60,084 nt of DNA from Ilumatobacteraceae bacterium (GCA_017859395.1 JAFMNE010000010.1:1-60084), one strand, 5' to 3'. Shown: positions 1 through 9,907, counted from the first letter of the stretch. Made by a program: numbers and translations. The notes: generated by a model not told the origin, from the sequence alone.

Positions 1-6
1 GTTGGT

Positions 7-294
7 TCAGCCGACGACGTTGGATATCTGCATCGAGGGCGTGGCATTCGTGTAGTTCACGATGTCGCCCATGATGTCGCCCATGCGCTCGGACGCCATG
101 GCGGCCTGCATGTCCTCAGCCGAGTCGAAGTAGAACGACACAGCGGCCACCGCCGGTCCGTCCACACCGCGCTCGATTTCGGTGCGCACCGGTTTGAACG
201 CCTCGTTGCACATCGGCACGTGCGTGGCCGCGTAGTAATCGTGGTCGAAAGTGACGTCGTCGCCAGCGGCGTAGGACACGGTGAGTTTGATCAT
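7..294 (-). CDS. EthD-family small dimeric alpha/beta-barrel protein
   Basis: A 95-residue protein beginning MIKLTVSY, with a conserved Asp-His-Asp-Tyr-Tyr block followed by His-Val-Pro near residues 18-27. This resembles EthD-type dimeric alpha/beta-barrel proteins of about 100 residues, named after a protein needed for ether degradation; most members have no proven reaction. The reading frame stays open to a GTG at 354, but family alignment favours the ATG at 294, where the first beta strand begins. It is divergent from rmuC. The family is fairly clear; the function is not. Confidence 0.7.
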   Translation of the reverse strand: MIKLTVSYAAGDDVTFDHDYYAATHVPMCNEAFKPVRTEIERGVDGPAVAAVSFYFDSAEDMQAAMASERMGDIMGDIVNYTNATPSMQISNVVG

Positions 295-364
295 GTTGGC
301 ACCGTAGCCGCCCGTGGCCACCCGCCGAGCCGTCAACGTCACAGGTGCTGCCACACCCCGCGTT

Positions 365-370
365 TAGGGT
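365..370 (+). promoter_or_regulatory. -10 box TAGGGT of rmuC, leaderless arrangement
   Basis: TAGGGT fits the TANNNT -10 pattern and lies exactly 6 nt before the rmuC ATG, with no Shine-Dalgarno sequence. Transcription would start at or next to the start codon. The same spacing recurs at seven other genes in this window. Confidence 0.55.
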
Positions 371-376
371 TGGCAT

Positions 377-1594
377 ATGGACACCCTTCTCGTCGCCGTG
401 CTCGCTGCTGTGGCTGCAGCAGCCGTTGCCACCGTGGTCGTTAGCCGCCTGCAACGCCCGGCGGACAACCCCGTCGCCGCACCTCAGGCCCCCATTGATA
501 CCTCGGCGCTCATCGCCCAAGTGCAGTTGGCGAACGCCGAGGCACTTCGCGATGCCATGGGTGAACTGCACGAACGCGCCGCAGCCGACCGTGCCGAAAC
601 CACCCGCATCGTTACCGAAATGGTCACCGCGCAAAGCGGTGACCAACTTGGCCAACGGGCAGAAGTCCTCGACCACACCCTGCGCAACGTCCAGACCGAT
701 ATGGGGCAACGCATCAATGATCTCGCCCAGGAGTTGCAACGGCTCCGCGAAATGACCACCGGCCATTTCTCCAGTGTCAGTGATGCCGTCACCGCCTTGT
801 CACAACGCACCCAGAACCTCAACGAAGTGCTGTCAAGTTCACAAAAACGCGGGCAGTGGGGTGAGCGACTTGCCGAGGACATGATCCGGGCTGCCGGTTT
901 CGTTGAGGGCATCAATTACTCCAAACAAGACACCACCGCCGCTGGTGGCCGTCCCGACTTCACCTTTTCCATGCCGCCCGACCGGGTGCTCTTCATGGAT
1001 GTGAAGTTTCCCCTTGATCGCTATGCCGCACATCTCGCCGCTGACGACGACACCACACGCGCAACCACCAGAAGCGAATTCGTTCGTGCGGTGCGCAGCC
1101 ATGTTGAAGCACTCGCCAAACGCGACTACATCGACCAAAGCACCGACGACGCGGTCGACTACGTGTTGATGTTTGTGCCGAACGAGAGCATCTCGGGGTT
1201 TGTCCACGAGGCCGACCCGACGTTGATCGACTGGGCACTCGAACGCAAGGTGGTGCTGTGCTCACCGCTCACGCTCTACGCCTTCCTCGTCGTGATTCGC
1301 CAGGCGACCGACAGTTTTCATACCGAACGAACGGCTGCTGAGATCATGCAGCAGATCAACAAGTTCGCTAAGGAGTTCGAGAACTACACCGCGGCGGTCG
1401 ACAAGGTGCGGACGTCGTTTCAGAAACTTGATGGCGACCTCGGTGCGATCGCCACGGAGGGCACTCGCTTTCGAAAGTTGCGGGTCCCGATCCGTGACAT
1501 CGAAAAGTTGCGGCGTCGCCAGGGAGTGCCCGAACTCGATATCGGTGCGGAGGCTCTCGCAGCCGCTGACCCCACCGACGACGACATGGTCTGA
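377..1594 (+). CDS. rmuC: DNA recombination protein RmuC
   Basis: A 405-residue RmuC-family protein. An N-terminal hydrophobic segment (about residues 3-23) would anchor it in the membrane. A predicted coiled coil follows (about 60-150), then the conserved RmuC core with the Gly-Gln-Trp-Gly-Glu block, a PDF motif and FMDVKFPL, which match the PD-(D/E)XK-like nuclease fold. RmuC limits inversions and processes DNA structures during recombination; its exact substrate is unsettled. The start is supported by a TANNNT box 6 nt upstream. The amidase gene follows 58 bp downstream with its own -10 box. Confidence 0.9.
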   Translation: MDTLLVAVLAAVAAAAVATVVVSRLQRPADNPVAAPQAPIDTSALIAQVQLANAEALRDAMGELHERAAADRAETTRIVTEMVTAQSGDQLGQRAEVLDHTLRNVQTDMGQRINDLAQELQRLREMTTGHFSSVSDAVTALSQRTQNLNEVLSSSQKRGQWGERLAEDMIRAAGFVEGINYSKQDTTAAGGRPDFTFSMPPDRVLFMDVKFPLDRYAAHLAADDDTTRATTRSEFVRAVRSHVEALAKRDYIDQSTDDAVDYVLMFVPNESISGFVHEADPTLIDWALERKVVLCSPLTLYAFLVVIRQATDSFHTERTAAEIMQQINKFAKEFENYTAAVDKVRTSFQKLDGDLGAIATEGTRFRKLRVPIRDIEKLRRRQGVPELDIGAEALAAADPTDDDMV

Positions 1595-1640
1595 CATACC
1601 TGCAATCTCTGTCTCGATCTCCACGCGGTATGCCGTGACG

Positions 1641-1646
1641 TAGTGT
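1641..1646 (+). promoter_or_regulatory. -10 box TAGTGT of the amidase gene, leaderless arrangement
   Basis: TAGTGT lies exactly 6 nt before the amidase ATG at 1653, and there is no Shine-Dalgarno sequence. It matches the TANNNT-N6-start pattern seen repeatedly here. Confidence 0.55.
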
Positions 1647-1652
1647 CGGCAT

Positions 1653-3056
1653 ATGGCCAACAACCCTGATGCACCGTGGACAGGCGATGCGTGTTCGCTG
1701 GTCGATGAGTTCCGCGCGGGGCGTCGTTCCCCGTTGGAGGAAACCGCCGCGACTCTGGCCGCTATCGATGCCGACCCATTCAATTGTGTGTCGTTCGTCG
1801 ATGCCGAGGGAGCCCTCGACGCCGCTCGCCGTGCCGACGTCACTCGCCCATTCGGCGGCGTGCCATTCCTGGTGAAAGAACTCGACCAGGTCGCCGGCTG
1901 GCCCGACACCGCAGCATCGGTCCCCTTTGCCAACCGTGTGGCTACCGGCACCACAACCAATGGTGGGCGCATCCGTGATCGTGGTGGCGCCACCATGGTG
2001 GGGCTGTCGACCGCCAGCGAGTTCGGCGGTGTGAACGTGACCCGCACCGAATTAAACGGGGTCACTCGCAACCCGTGGGACCTCACCTGCACACCGGGTG
2101 GGTCGTCGGGTGGCGCGGCCGCGGCTGTTGCCGGTGGCATCGTCACCATCGCCACCGCTGGCGACGGCGGAGGGTCAATTCGCATTCCGGCGGGGTTCAC
2201 CAACCTTGTTGGTCTGAAAGCCACCTTCGGCCGCATTCCACGCTCACCTGGCGCCCGTTACGGCAACCTCACCGTGAACCATGGCTGTGTGTCACGCTCG
2301 GTACGCGACACCGCACGATGGTTCGACGTGGCCAATGGCCACGACCCGCGCGACCCTCTGTCGCTGCCGCAGGTCAGCGGCTGGGAAGCTGGCCTCGGCA
2401 CTCTCGGAGATGCATTGGCGGGCCTGCGGGTCGCAGTTGTCAGCAACTGGGGTGGCGCCACCGTGTCGCCGATCATGTGGGACCACCTCCTCGGTGTGGC
2501 ACATGAACTCATTGCCGACACCGCGATGGTTCCGGTTGACGATGTCGACACCCATCTGCCCCGCATGGGAGCCGCATGGTCGATCTCCGGGATGATCTCC
2601 ATTCGCTCCGCGCTTGGTGACATGTGGCCAGACTGCGCCGACCAACTCACCCCGGAAATCCGCGCCGGGTTGGAACTGACCGAGGGCCGCTACGGCGCCG
2701 ATGCCCGTGACCGCATCGAACGTCGCCGATGCGAACTGAACGAAGCAATGGCTCGCATCTTCGACCCGGCCGACGGTGTGGATCTCGTAATCACCCCCAG
2801 CAATCCTGACGTGGCATTCACCGCTGAAGGTCCGCTGCCGAGCGTGTTCGGCGGGCTCGACGCCGGTGCTGGCAATAACGGGTTGCTGACCTTCCCTGCG
2901 AACCTCCACGGCAACCCCGCCATCTCCGTGCCCGCAGGATTCATCGACGGACTCCCCGTCGGCCTACAAATCATCGGCCGTCACTTCAGCGAACAACTAC
3001 TACTCGACGCAGCACACCGCCTCGAGCAACTACGGCCCTGGCCACTCGTGGCCTAA
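1653..3056 (+). CDS. Amidase signature family hydrolase
   Basis: A 467-residue amidase-signature enzyme. The Ser-cisSer-Lys triad is visible: Lys75 in VPFLVKELD, Ser151 in the GGSSGG glycine/serine motif, and Ser175 in GDGGGSIRIPA, with the usual 24-residue spacing between the two serines. Such enzymes hydrolyse amide bonds in small molecules. No GatB or GatC partner lies nearby and the length fits a stand-alone enzyme, so this is probably not GatA. The substrate cannot be read from the sequence. It converges on the acyl-CoA dehydrogenase gene across a 31-bp gap. Confidence 0.88.
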   Translation: MANNPDAPWTGDACSLVDEFRAGRRSPLEETAATLAAIDADPFNCVSFVDAEGALDAARRADVTRPFGGVPFLVKELDQVAGWPDTAASVPFANRVATGTTTNGGRIRDRGGATMVGLSTASEFGGVNVTRTELNGVTRNPWDLTCTPGGSSGGAAAAVAGGIVTIATAGDGGGSIRIPAGFTNLVGLKATFGRIPRSPGARYGNLTVNHGCVSRSVRDTARWFDVANGHDPRDPLSLPQVSGWEAGLGTLGDALAGLRVAVVSNWGGATVSPIMWDHLLGVAHELIADTAMVPVDDVDTHLPRMGAAWSISGMISIRSALGDMWPDCADQLTPEIRAGLELTEGRYGADARDRIERRRCELNEAMARIFDPADGVDLVITPSNPDVAFTAEGPLPSVFGGLDAGAGNNGLLTFPANLHGNPAISVPAGFIDGLPVGLQIIGRHFSEQLLLDAAHRLEQLRPWPLVA

Positions 3057-3087
3057 ACCACCAGCGCCTCTCTGGAGCGCCGACGGT

Positions 3088-4302
3088 TCACTCGATGCGT
3101 AAACCGGAAATGGCGCGTGAGATCACCAACTGCTGGATCTCGGACGTGCCCTCGAAGATGGTGTGAATCTTCGCGTCACGGTGCCAACGCTCCACCGGGT
3201 ACTCACGCGTGTAGCCGTACCCGCCGAGGATCTGGATGGCTTCCTCGGTGACCCGCACCGCAACCTCTGACGCCTTCCACTTCGACATCGAACCCTCGGC
3301 GTTCTTGAACCCGCCGTTACGAGCGAGCCATGCCGCGCGCCAAATCAACAGACGGCTGGCGTCGATCTCAGTGATCATGTTCGCCAATTTGAACGCGATC
3401 GCTTGGTTCATGATGATCGGCTTGCCGAACGCCTGACGCTCCTTGGCGTACTCCAATGAGTACTCATAGGCCGCGCGGGCAATGCCCAACGCCTGAGCAC
3501 CCACCGTGGGTCGAGTGGCCTCGAAGGTCGACATCGCCGGCTGCTTCTGGCCGGTCGAGCCCTGTTCGCGAGCGCGTGCCAACTTCGCGTCAAGACGCTC
3601 CTTGCCACCGAGCAGGCAGCTGCCGGGCACGCGCACATCGTCGAGCACGACCTCAGCGGTGTGGCTGGCACGAATGCCGTGCTTCATGTACTTCTGGCCT
3701 TGCGACAGGCCTTTCGTGCCCGGAGGAATGACGAACGATGCCTGCCCGCGACCGCGCAATTCCGGATCGACAGCGGCCACCACCACGTGCACGTCGGCGA
3801 TCCCACCGTTGGTGATCCACGCCTTGGTGCCGCTCAGCACCCATTCGTCGTTCGCCTCGTCGTACACGGCGCGGGTACGCAGGTTCGACACGTCACTTCC
3901 AGCATCGGGTTCGCTCACGCAGAACGCGCCAAGCATCACCTTGTTTGCATCGCCGTAGCACTGCGGCACCCATTCCATGACCTGCTCGGGTGTGCCCACG
4001 CCAGCAATACCGGCTGCGGCCAGGCCCGACCCCATGATGGCCATACCTAGGCCGGCATCGCCCCAGAACAACTCTTCAACCGCCACCGGCAACGTGAGCG
4101 CGGTGGGGTCTTGGAATGAGTTCATCAAGAACTCCCAACCGTAGAGACCGATCTTGGCGGCCTCTTCTACGACCGGATACGGGAACTCCTCACGCTCGTC
4201 CCACTCGTGGGCGACGGGGCGCATCACCTCTTCGGCAAAGCCGTGGGTCCAGTCACGGATCTGCTGCTGATCGTCATTGAGTGCAAGAGAGAACTCGGCC
4301 AT
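3088..4302 (-). CDS. Acyl-CoA dehydrogenase
   Basis: A 404-residue FAD-dependent acyl-CoA dehydrogenase. It shows the CVSEPDAGSD flavin/substrate signature, the WITNGG block and a C-terminal IFEGTSEIQ motif whose first Glu (about residue 384) is the expected catalytic base. These enzymes introduce the alpha,beta double bond in acyl-CoA thioesters. Chain-length preference is not evident. A GTG start two codons upstream (4308) is possible, but TAACTT lies exactly 6 nt before the ATG at 4302, so I chose the ATG. It stands alone, with no beta-oxidation partner beside it. Confidence 0.9.
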   Translation of the reverse strand: MAEFSLALNDDQQQIRDWTHGFAEEVMRPVAHEWDEREEFPYPVVEEAAKIGLYGWEFLMNSFQDPTALTLPVAVEELFWGDAGLGMAIMGSGLAAAGIAGVGTPEQVMEWVPQCYGDANKVMLGAFCVSEPDAGSDVSNLRTRAVYDEANDEWVLSGTKAWITNGGIADVHVVVAAVDPELRGRGQASFVIPPGTKGLSQGQKYMKHGIRASHTAEVVLDDVRVPGSCLLGGKERLDAKLARAREQGSTGQKQPAMSTFEATRPTVGAQALGIARAAYEYSLEYAKERQAFGKPIIMNQAIAFKLANMITEIDASRLLIWRAAWLARNGGFKNAEGSMSKWKASEVAVRVTEEAIQILGGYGYTREYPVERWHRDAKIHTIFEGTSEIQQLVISRAISGLRIE

Positions 4303-4308
4303 GGACAC

Positions 4309-4314
4309 AAGTTA
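4309..4314 (-). promoter_or_regulatory. -10 box TAACTT of the acyl-CoA dehydrogenase gene
   Basis: Read on the minus strand, TAACTT sits 6 nt before the ATG at 4302. This settles the choice between the ATG and the GTG two codons upstream and suggests a leaderless transcript. Confidence 0.55.
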
Positions 4315-4364
4315 CCCATGGGTAGAAACCGCGTCCACCCCGATGGCCATCTGCGCGCGATGTG

Positions 4365-5723
4365 TCAGCGACGCACGGTGGTGCCGTCACGGGTGGTCTC
4401 CACCGTCCACCCCTGTGACGTCAACTCATCGCGGATCGCGTCCGCCGTGGCGTAATCCTTCGCTGCACGCGCCGCATCCAGAGCAGCAGCGCGCTCGGCC
4501 ACCTCTGCGGGCACCTCGCCAGGTCCCTCGAGACGCAGACCGACCGCTGCGCAGATTTCCATCACCGCCGTCGTCAACGCGCCTGCTGTGGCTGCGTCAC
4601 CGGCATCGATCGCGGTGTTCGCACGCCGCACCGCATCGAACACCGCCGCCATTGCCCGCGGAGTATCCAAGTCATCGTCCATCGCCGCGCGGAAGTCGGC
4701 CATCAACGCCTCGTCTGGTGCGGCTGTTGCCACGCCGGCGGCCCGTGCCGCAAAGGCATCAAGACCATCGATCGCCCGACCCGCGGCCTCGAGACCGGTC
4801 AACGAGATCGACACCGGCGAGCGATAGTGCGACTGCAACAACACCATGCGGTAGGTGCGCGGGTCATACGTGTCGATCAGGTCCAACAGGTTCGACACAT
4901 TGCCGAGCGACTTCGACATCTTCTCGCCCTCGGCATCGACGACGAACCCGTTGTGCATCCAGTGCCGCGCGAACTCGCGACCCAATGCCACCGCCTGGGC
5001 GCGTTCGTTCTCATGATGCGGGAACCGCAGATCTTGGCCACCGCAGTGCAGGTCGAAGCCATCACCGAGCAGCCCGAGGCTCATCACCACACATTCCGAA
5101 TGCCATCCCGGACGACCCTCACCCCACGGCGATGCCCACGCCGGCTCACCCGGCTTGGAGAACTTCCATAGAGCAAAGTCCGCCGGATGCCGCTTCTCCC
5201 CGGCACCGAACACCTCACGATCACCGCCACCGGCGAGCATGTCATCCAACGACTGGTGCGCGAGTAGCCCATATCCGGGCACCTGCTCCACCGCGAGATA
5301 CACACCATCGCTCGTCGTGTACGCCGCACCACGGCCGATGAGGTCACCGATCATCTCCACCATCTCATCGACGTATTCGGTGGCGTGGGGCACATCGGTG
5401 GGCCGCAGAACATCGATGCCCTCCATCGCGGTGAACCACACCCGCTCGCATTTGGCGGTGATGTCGCTCCATTCGCGACCCTCACGCTCCGCCCGGTCGA
5501 TGATCTTGTCGTCAATATCGGTGATGTTCGACACCAGCCGCACCTCAAGACCCGACCACTCCAGGTACCGCCGCAAAATGTCGTACACCAGCGTCGCGCG
5601 ACCGTGGCCGAGATGCGGAGGGCCGTACACGGTGGGGCCGCACAGGTAGATGCTGACCCGGCCCGGCTCACGCAGAGCAAGTTCGCGGACCTCGCGGGTG
5701 GCGGTGTCGTACAGATGAAGCAC
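4365..5723 (-). CDS. cysS: Cysteinyl-tRNA synthetase
   Basis: A 452-residue class I synthetase that charges tRNA-Cys. It has the HIGH-type motif HLGH (37-40), KMSKS (268-272), and zinc ligands expected at Cys28, Cys211, His236 or His237, and Glu240. The C-terminal 100 residues form the helical DALR-type anticodon-binding region, which separates it from the shorter mycothiol ligase MshC. The start is GTG, supported by TAGCCT exactly 6 nt upstream. It is divergent from valS, with about 98 bp between the start codons. Confidence 0.95.
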   Translation of the reverse strand: MLHLYDTATREVRELALREPGRVSIYLCGPTVYGPPHLGHGRATLVYDILRRYLEWSGLEVRLVSNITDIDDKIIDRAEREGREWSDITAKCERVWFTAMEGIDVLRPTDVPHATEYVDEMVEMIGDLIGRGAAYTTSDGVYLAVEQVPGYGLLAHQSLDDMLAGGGDREVFGAGEKRHPADFALWKFSKPGEPAWASPWGEGRPGWHSECVVMSLGLLGDGFDLHCGGQDLRFPHHENERAQAVALGREFARHWMHNGFVVDAEGEKMSKSLGNVSNLLDLIDTYDPRTYRMVLLQSHYRSPVSISLTGLEAAGRAIDGLDAFAARAAGVATAAPDEALMADFRAAMDDDLDTPRAMAAVFDAVRRANTAIDAGDAATAGALTTAVMEICAAVGLRLEGPGEVPAEVAERAAALDAARAAKDYATADAIRDELTSQGWTVETTRDGTTVRR

Positions 5724-5729
5724 ACCGCA

Positions 5730-5735
5730 AGGCTA
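5730..5735 (-). promoter_or_regulatory. -10 box TAGCCT of cysS, leaderless arrangement
   Basis: Minus-strand TAGCCT is followed by 6 nt and the GTG start of cysS. No Shine-Dalgarno sequence is present. Confidence 0.55.
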
Positions 5736-5807
5736 GTTGCGACCCCACCCGGGACGCCCCGACGACGAATACCCGCATCGGCCGTTCGTGCCGGGCAATC
5801 CCTCCCC

Positions 5808-5813
5808 TAACCT
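5808..5813 (+). promoter_or_regulatory. Candidate -10 box TAACCT of valS
   Basis: TAACCT matches TANNNT and ends 8 nt before the valS ATG at 5822, which implies a leaderless or nearly leaderless mRNA. No good -35 box is visible at 16-18 bp spacing. Confidence 0.45.
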
Positions 5814-5821
5814 TGTGCCCC

Positions 5822-8368
5822 ATGGCACAGGTTCCCGACAAGCCCACTCTCGACGGCATCGAGGATCACTGGGCATCGGTATGGGACACCGAAGCGATTC
5901 ACGTATTCGATCGCTCGGCCACCCGCGACAACGTGTTCTCCATCGACACTCCGCCGCCCACCGTGTCGGGGTCGTTGCATATGGGACACGTGTTCTCCTA
6001 CACCCACACCGACGCCATCGCTCGCTTCCAGCGCATGTGCGGCCGCGACGTGTTCTACCCCATGGGATGGGACGACAACGGCCTACCGACCGAACGCCGC
6101 GTGCAGAACTACTACGGCGTGCGATGCGACCCCAGCCAGCCCTACGACCCGAACTTCACCCCACCGTTCCGCGGTGACCCACCCAAGGACCATCACTCCA
6201 TTCCGATCTCGCGGCCGAACTTCTTGGAGTTGTGTGACGAACTCGTCGAACTCGACGAAAAGGTGTTCGAAGAACTGTTCCGGCGACTCGGGCTCTCGGT
6301 CGACTGGTCGCTGCTCTACGCCACCATCGACGAGCGCTCACGTCGCGTCAGCCAACGGGCTTTCTTGCGCAACCTCGCACGCGGTGAGGCCTACAGCGCC
6401 GAAGCTCCCACCCTGTGGGACGTCGACTTCCAGACCGCGGTCGCCCAAGCCGAAATGGAAGACCGTGAGCGCCCCGGCGCGTACCACACCTTGGCCTTCC
6501 ACCGCACCGACGGTGGCGGTGATGTACTGATCGACACCACCCGTCCCGAGTTGCTGGCCGCATGTGTTGCCCTTGTGGCCCACCCCGACGACGAGCGCTA
6601 CCAGCCGCTGTTCGACACCACCGTCACCACTCCGCTGTACGGCGTGGAGGTCCCCGTGCGCGCACATCCGCTGGCCCAGCCCGACAAGGGCACCGGCATC
6701 GCGATGATCTGCACCTTCGGTGACGTCACCGACGTGATCTGGTGGCGCGAACTGGCGCTGCCCACCCGCGCCATCATCGGGCGCAACGGACGCATCCTGT
6801 CCGAGCCACCGGCCGACGTGCCCGCCGACAGCTTTGCCGCCATTGCCGGCCTCACCGTGAAACAGGCCCAACGCGCGGTGGTGGAACAACTCGTCGCCAG
6901 TGGCGAGATGATCGGCGACGCCGACCCCATCCAGCATCCGGTGAAGTTCTACGAGCGCGGTGAACGCCCGCTCGAGATCGTGACCAGCCGCCAGTGGTAC
7001 ATCCGCAACGGCGGTCGCGATACCGACCTGCGGGCCGCGCTGGTGGCACGGGGCCACGAACTCACCTGGCATCCCGACCACATGCGCCACCGGTACGAGA
7101 ACTGGGTCGAGGGCTTGAACGGCGACTGGCTCGTGAGCCGTCAGCGCTTCTTCGGTGTTCCGTTCCCCGTGTGGTACGCCCTCGACGCCGACGGTGAGCC
7201 CAACCACGATGCACCGCTGTTGCCCGATGAGGCCGATTTGCCCATCGACCCATCCACCGATGTGCCGGCCGGCTACACCGCCGACCAGCGCGATGTCCCC
7301 GGCGGGTTCACCGGCGACCCGGACGTGCTCGACACGTGGGCCACGTCATCGCTGTCACCCCACATCGCTGCACGATGGTGCGAGAACGACGGCGACCTCT
7401 TCGAGCGGGTGTTCCCGATGGACATGCGGCCCCAAGGCCACGACATCATCCGCACCTGGCTGTTCTCCACGATGGTGCGCTCACATCACGAGCACGGCGG
7501 CGTGCCCTGGACGAATGCGGCCCTGTCGGGATGGATTCTCGACCCTGACCGCAAGAAGATGTCGAAGTCGAAAGGCAACGTGGTCACGCCTATGGCGTTG
7601 TTCGACACCTACGGCACCGATGCCGTGCGCTACTGGGCCGCATCCGCACGGCCCGGTGTCGACACCGCCTTCAGCGAAGACCAGATGAAGGTCGGGCGGA
7701 AGTTCGCCAACAAGATGTTGAACATCACCAAGTTCGTGTTGAACCTGGCGAGCGATCACACCGCCACCATTGACGACGTCACCCACCCGGTCGACCGAGC
7801 AATGTTGACCCGTCTCGACCACACCGTGACCGAGGCGACCCGTGCTTTCGGTGACTTTGACTATGCGCGTGCCCTCGAGCGCACCGAGAGCTTGTTCTGG
7901 TGGTTCTGTGACGACTACGTGGAACTGGTGAAGAGCCGCGCCTACGACACCGATGACCCCGCCCGCAATTCGGCGCTGTCGGCACTGCGCATCGCTGTTG
8001 ACACCATGCAACGCTTATTGGCGCCCCTGCTGCCGTTCGCCACCGAGGAGGCCTGGCGCTGGAGCCACGACTCCAGCGTGCACGCCGCCGATTGGCCAAC
8101 ACCACTGGGTATTGGCGCCGACGATGTGCTCGACCCGGTTCTCGAGGTGCTGGCCCAGGTGCGCCGCGCAAAAACTGAAGCCAAGGTGAGCCAACGCGCC
8201 GTTGCCGAGCGAGTGAACGTTGCTGCCGCCGATGCGACCGATGCCGTTCGTGCCGCGCTCAGCGCAGGCCAGGGCGACCTGTGCAACGCCGGGTCGATCA
8301 CCGAACTGGTTCTGATCGCCGGTGATGACCTGTCGTGTCAGGTCACCTTGGCGCCAGTGGCATCATGA
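5822..8368 (+). CDS. valS: Valyl-tRNA synthetase, type 2 (archaeal-like) form
   Basis: An 848-residue class I synthetase that charges tRNA-Val. HMGH is at 53-56 and KMSKS at 579-583, with a large CP1 editing domain between them. The N-terminal GWDDNGLPTERR block and the absence of the C-terminal coiled-coil tRNA-binding arm match the type 2 ValRS found in archaea and some bacteria, including actinobacteria. A TTG three codons upstream is in frame, but the ATG sits at a natural distance from TAACCT. It is divergent from cysS. Confidence 0.93.
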   Translation: MAQVPDKPTLDGIEDHWASVWDTEAIHVFDRSATRDNVFSIDTPPPTVSGSLHMGHVFSYTHTDAIARFQRMCGRDVFYPMGWDDNGLPTERRVQNYYGVRCDPSQPYDPNFTPPFRGDPPKDHHSIPISRPNFLELCDELVELDEKVFEELFRRLGLSVDWSLLYATIDERSRRVSQRAFLRNLARGEAYSAEAPTLWDVDFQTAVAQAEMEDRERPGAYHTLAFHRTDGGGDVLIDTTRPELLAACVALVAHPDDERYQPLFDTTVTTPLYGVEVPVRAHPLAQPDKGTGIAMICTFGDVTDVIWWRELALPTRAIIGRNGRILSEPPADVPADSFAAIAGLTVKQAQRAVVEQLVASGEMIGDADPIQHPVKFYERGERPLEIVTSRQWYIRNGGRDTDLRAALVARGHELTWHPDHMRHRYENWVEGLNGDWLVSRQRFFGVPFPVWYALDADGEPNHDAPLLPDEADLPIDPSTDVPAGYTADQRDVPGGFTGDPDVLDTWATSSLSPHIAARWCENDGDLFERVFPMDMRPQGHDIIRTWLFSTMVRSHHEHGGVPWTNAALSGWILDPDRKKMSKSKGNVVTPMALFDTYGTDAVRYWAASARPGVDTAFSEDQMKVGRKFANKMLNITKFVLNLASDHTATIDDVTHPVDRAMLTRLDHTVTEATRAFGDFDYARALERTESLFWWFCDDYVELVKSRAYDTDDPARNSALSALRIAVDTMQRLLAPLLPFATEEAWRWSHDSSVHAADWPTPLGIGADDVLDPVLEVLAQVRRAKTEAKVSQRAVAERVNVAAADATDAVRAALSAGQGDLCNAGSITELVLIAGDDLSCQVTLAPVAS

Positions 8369-8426
8369 TCACCGACACTGAGCCTCACGTCCGCCACCGT
8401 ACGTAGGCCGACCCACAAGCGCTTCG

Positions 8427-9869
8427 ATGACCCCCACGACACGACCACCTACGCGACGCACCTGGCCGCAGCGCCTGGTCATCACCGGTGCCATCGTCGT
8501 GGCCCTCGCCTCGTTCATCTCAGCCGCTGCGCTCACCACCGGCCATTGGTTGCTGTCACAACGCCAACTCGTCGAGATCGACGACAGCATCACCCCACTG
8601 CCCGACACCGACGGCCTCGCAGATACCGGTGACAGCCCCGATGACGACACCGCGTCAGTGCTGCCCGACAGCCCAGAGCCAGCGGCCATCGTCACCGATG
8701 GCCTAGCTGAACCCGATGCGGCGAACTTCTTGTTGGTCGGCACCGACAACAACGCCTGCATCGACCCCGACTCGCCCTACGCACCCTTCATCCTCGGCCG
8801 CGAAGGCTTCGGGGAACGCGCCGACGTCATCATGATGTGGCGCATCAACCCCGACACCGGCGCCACCGCCGCGCTGTCGATGCAACGCGATCTTTACGTG
8901 CGTCTCGATGGTGGTCGGCAGGGTCGCATCAACCAAGCCTTCGACCCTGCCGATCCGAACCGTCTGATCAACACGATTCGCAACAACTTCGGGATCGAGA
9001 CCGACCACTACGTGCAAATCGACTTCTGCGCCTTCAAGACCCTGGTCGACGCGGTCGGTGGCGTGGGCATCCCACTGACCTATCCCCTTCGCGATCGCGG
9101 CACCGGCCTGTCGATCGGTGCCACCGGATGCGTGAACCTCGACGGTGACGACGCCCTTGCATACGTTCGTTCGCGATATCTCGAATATGAAAACCCGGCC
9201 GGTTCTGGCGACTGGGTCATCGACCCGACATCGGACTACGGCCGCATCCGCCGCCAGCAAGACTTTCTGCGCCGCACACTGTCGAAGACGGTGGCCGGTG
9301 GGCTGTCACAACCATCCGTCGCCGCCGCGCTCATCGAATCGAATCGTGACTATGTCGTCACCGACGACGATCTGTCGATCACCGAAATGCTCGAATTCGC
9401 CAACGTGCTGCGCCGCATCGACATCGGTGCCATCGGGTCGTATCAGATCACCGCGACCGGGCGTTCGGTCGGTGGTCAGGCCGTGCTGATTCCACTACTG
9501 CGTGGCAATGAGATGGAAGACATCTTGGACATCTTCCAAGGTGACGCAACAATCGAAGGCTCGCCCATCCGCCTGAGCGAGATCGACGATGCCACCTCGA
9601 CCACGACCGCTGATGTCACCACCACAACCAGCGACGCAGCATCCGATGATGAAACCGGTGACAATGCCGTGACCGACAACGTGACCACTGACGACACGGC
9701 TACCGATGAACCCACTAGTACCGAGCCCGCAGTTGGCGATGACTTGCGTACACCCGCCGGCGAGTCGGCAACGATCAGCCGCTGGATCAACCAGGACGAC
9801 GCCGACAGCGCGAGCCCCGACGACAACACCATTGGCTGGGTGCCCGACGCCTCTGTGCTGTGCGACTGA
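8427..9869 (+). CDS. LytR-CpsA-Psr family cell-wall polymer ligase
   Basis: A 480-residue membrane-anchored LCP protein. One transmembrane helix (about 17-37) follows a short basic cytoplasmic N-terminus. The extracellular LCP domain spans about 95-310 and carries RADVIMMW, MQRDLYV, GRINQAF and the late RIRRQQDFLR motif, whose Arg and Asp residues bind the polyprenyl pyrophosphate. LCP enzymes attach secondary polymers such as arabinogalactan or teichoic-type chains to peptidoglycan. The C-terminal part (about 390-460) is a low-complexity Thr/Asp/Ser-rich stretch, probably unstructured. The gene starts 58 bp after valS and has no visible leaderless box. Confidence 0.88.
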   Translation: MTPTTRPPTRRTWPQRLVITGAIVVALASFISAAALTTGHWLLSQRQLVEIDDSITPLPDTDGLADTGDSPDDDTASVLPDSPEPAAIVTDGLAEPDAANFLLVGTDNNACIDPDSPYAPFILGREGFGERADVIMMWRINPDTGATAALSMQRDLYVRLDGGRQGRINQAFDPADPNRLINTIRNNFGIETDHYVQIDFCAFKTLVDAVGGVGIPLTYPLRDRGTGLSIGATGCVNLDGDDALAYVRSRYLEYENPAGSGDWVIDPTSDYGRIRRQQDFLRRTLSKTVAGGLSQPSVAAALIESNRDYVVTDDDLSITEMLEFANVLRRIDIGAIGSYQITATGRSVGGQAVLIPLLRGNEMEDILDIFQGDATIEGSPIRLSEIDDATSTTTADVTTTTSDAASDDETGDNAVTDNVTTDDTATDEPTSTEPAVGDDLRTPAGESATISRWINQDDADSASPDDNTIGWVPDASVLCD

Positions 9870-9907
9870 GCCGGCAACGTTCACACCCACGCACAGCCAC
9901 TGACGGC

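Noticed and set aside
4365-5723. Mycothiol ligase MshC instead of CysS
   Set aside because: The protein has the full C-terminal anticodon-binding region and standard CysRS length and zinc ligands.
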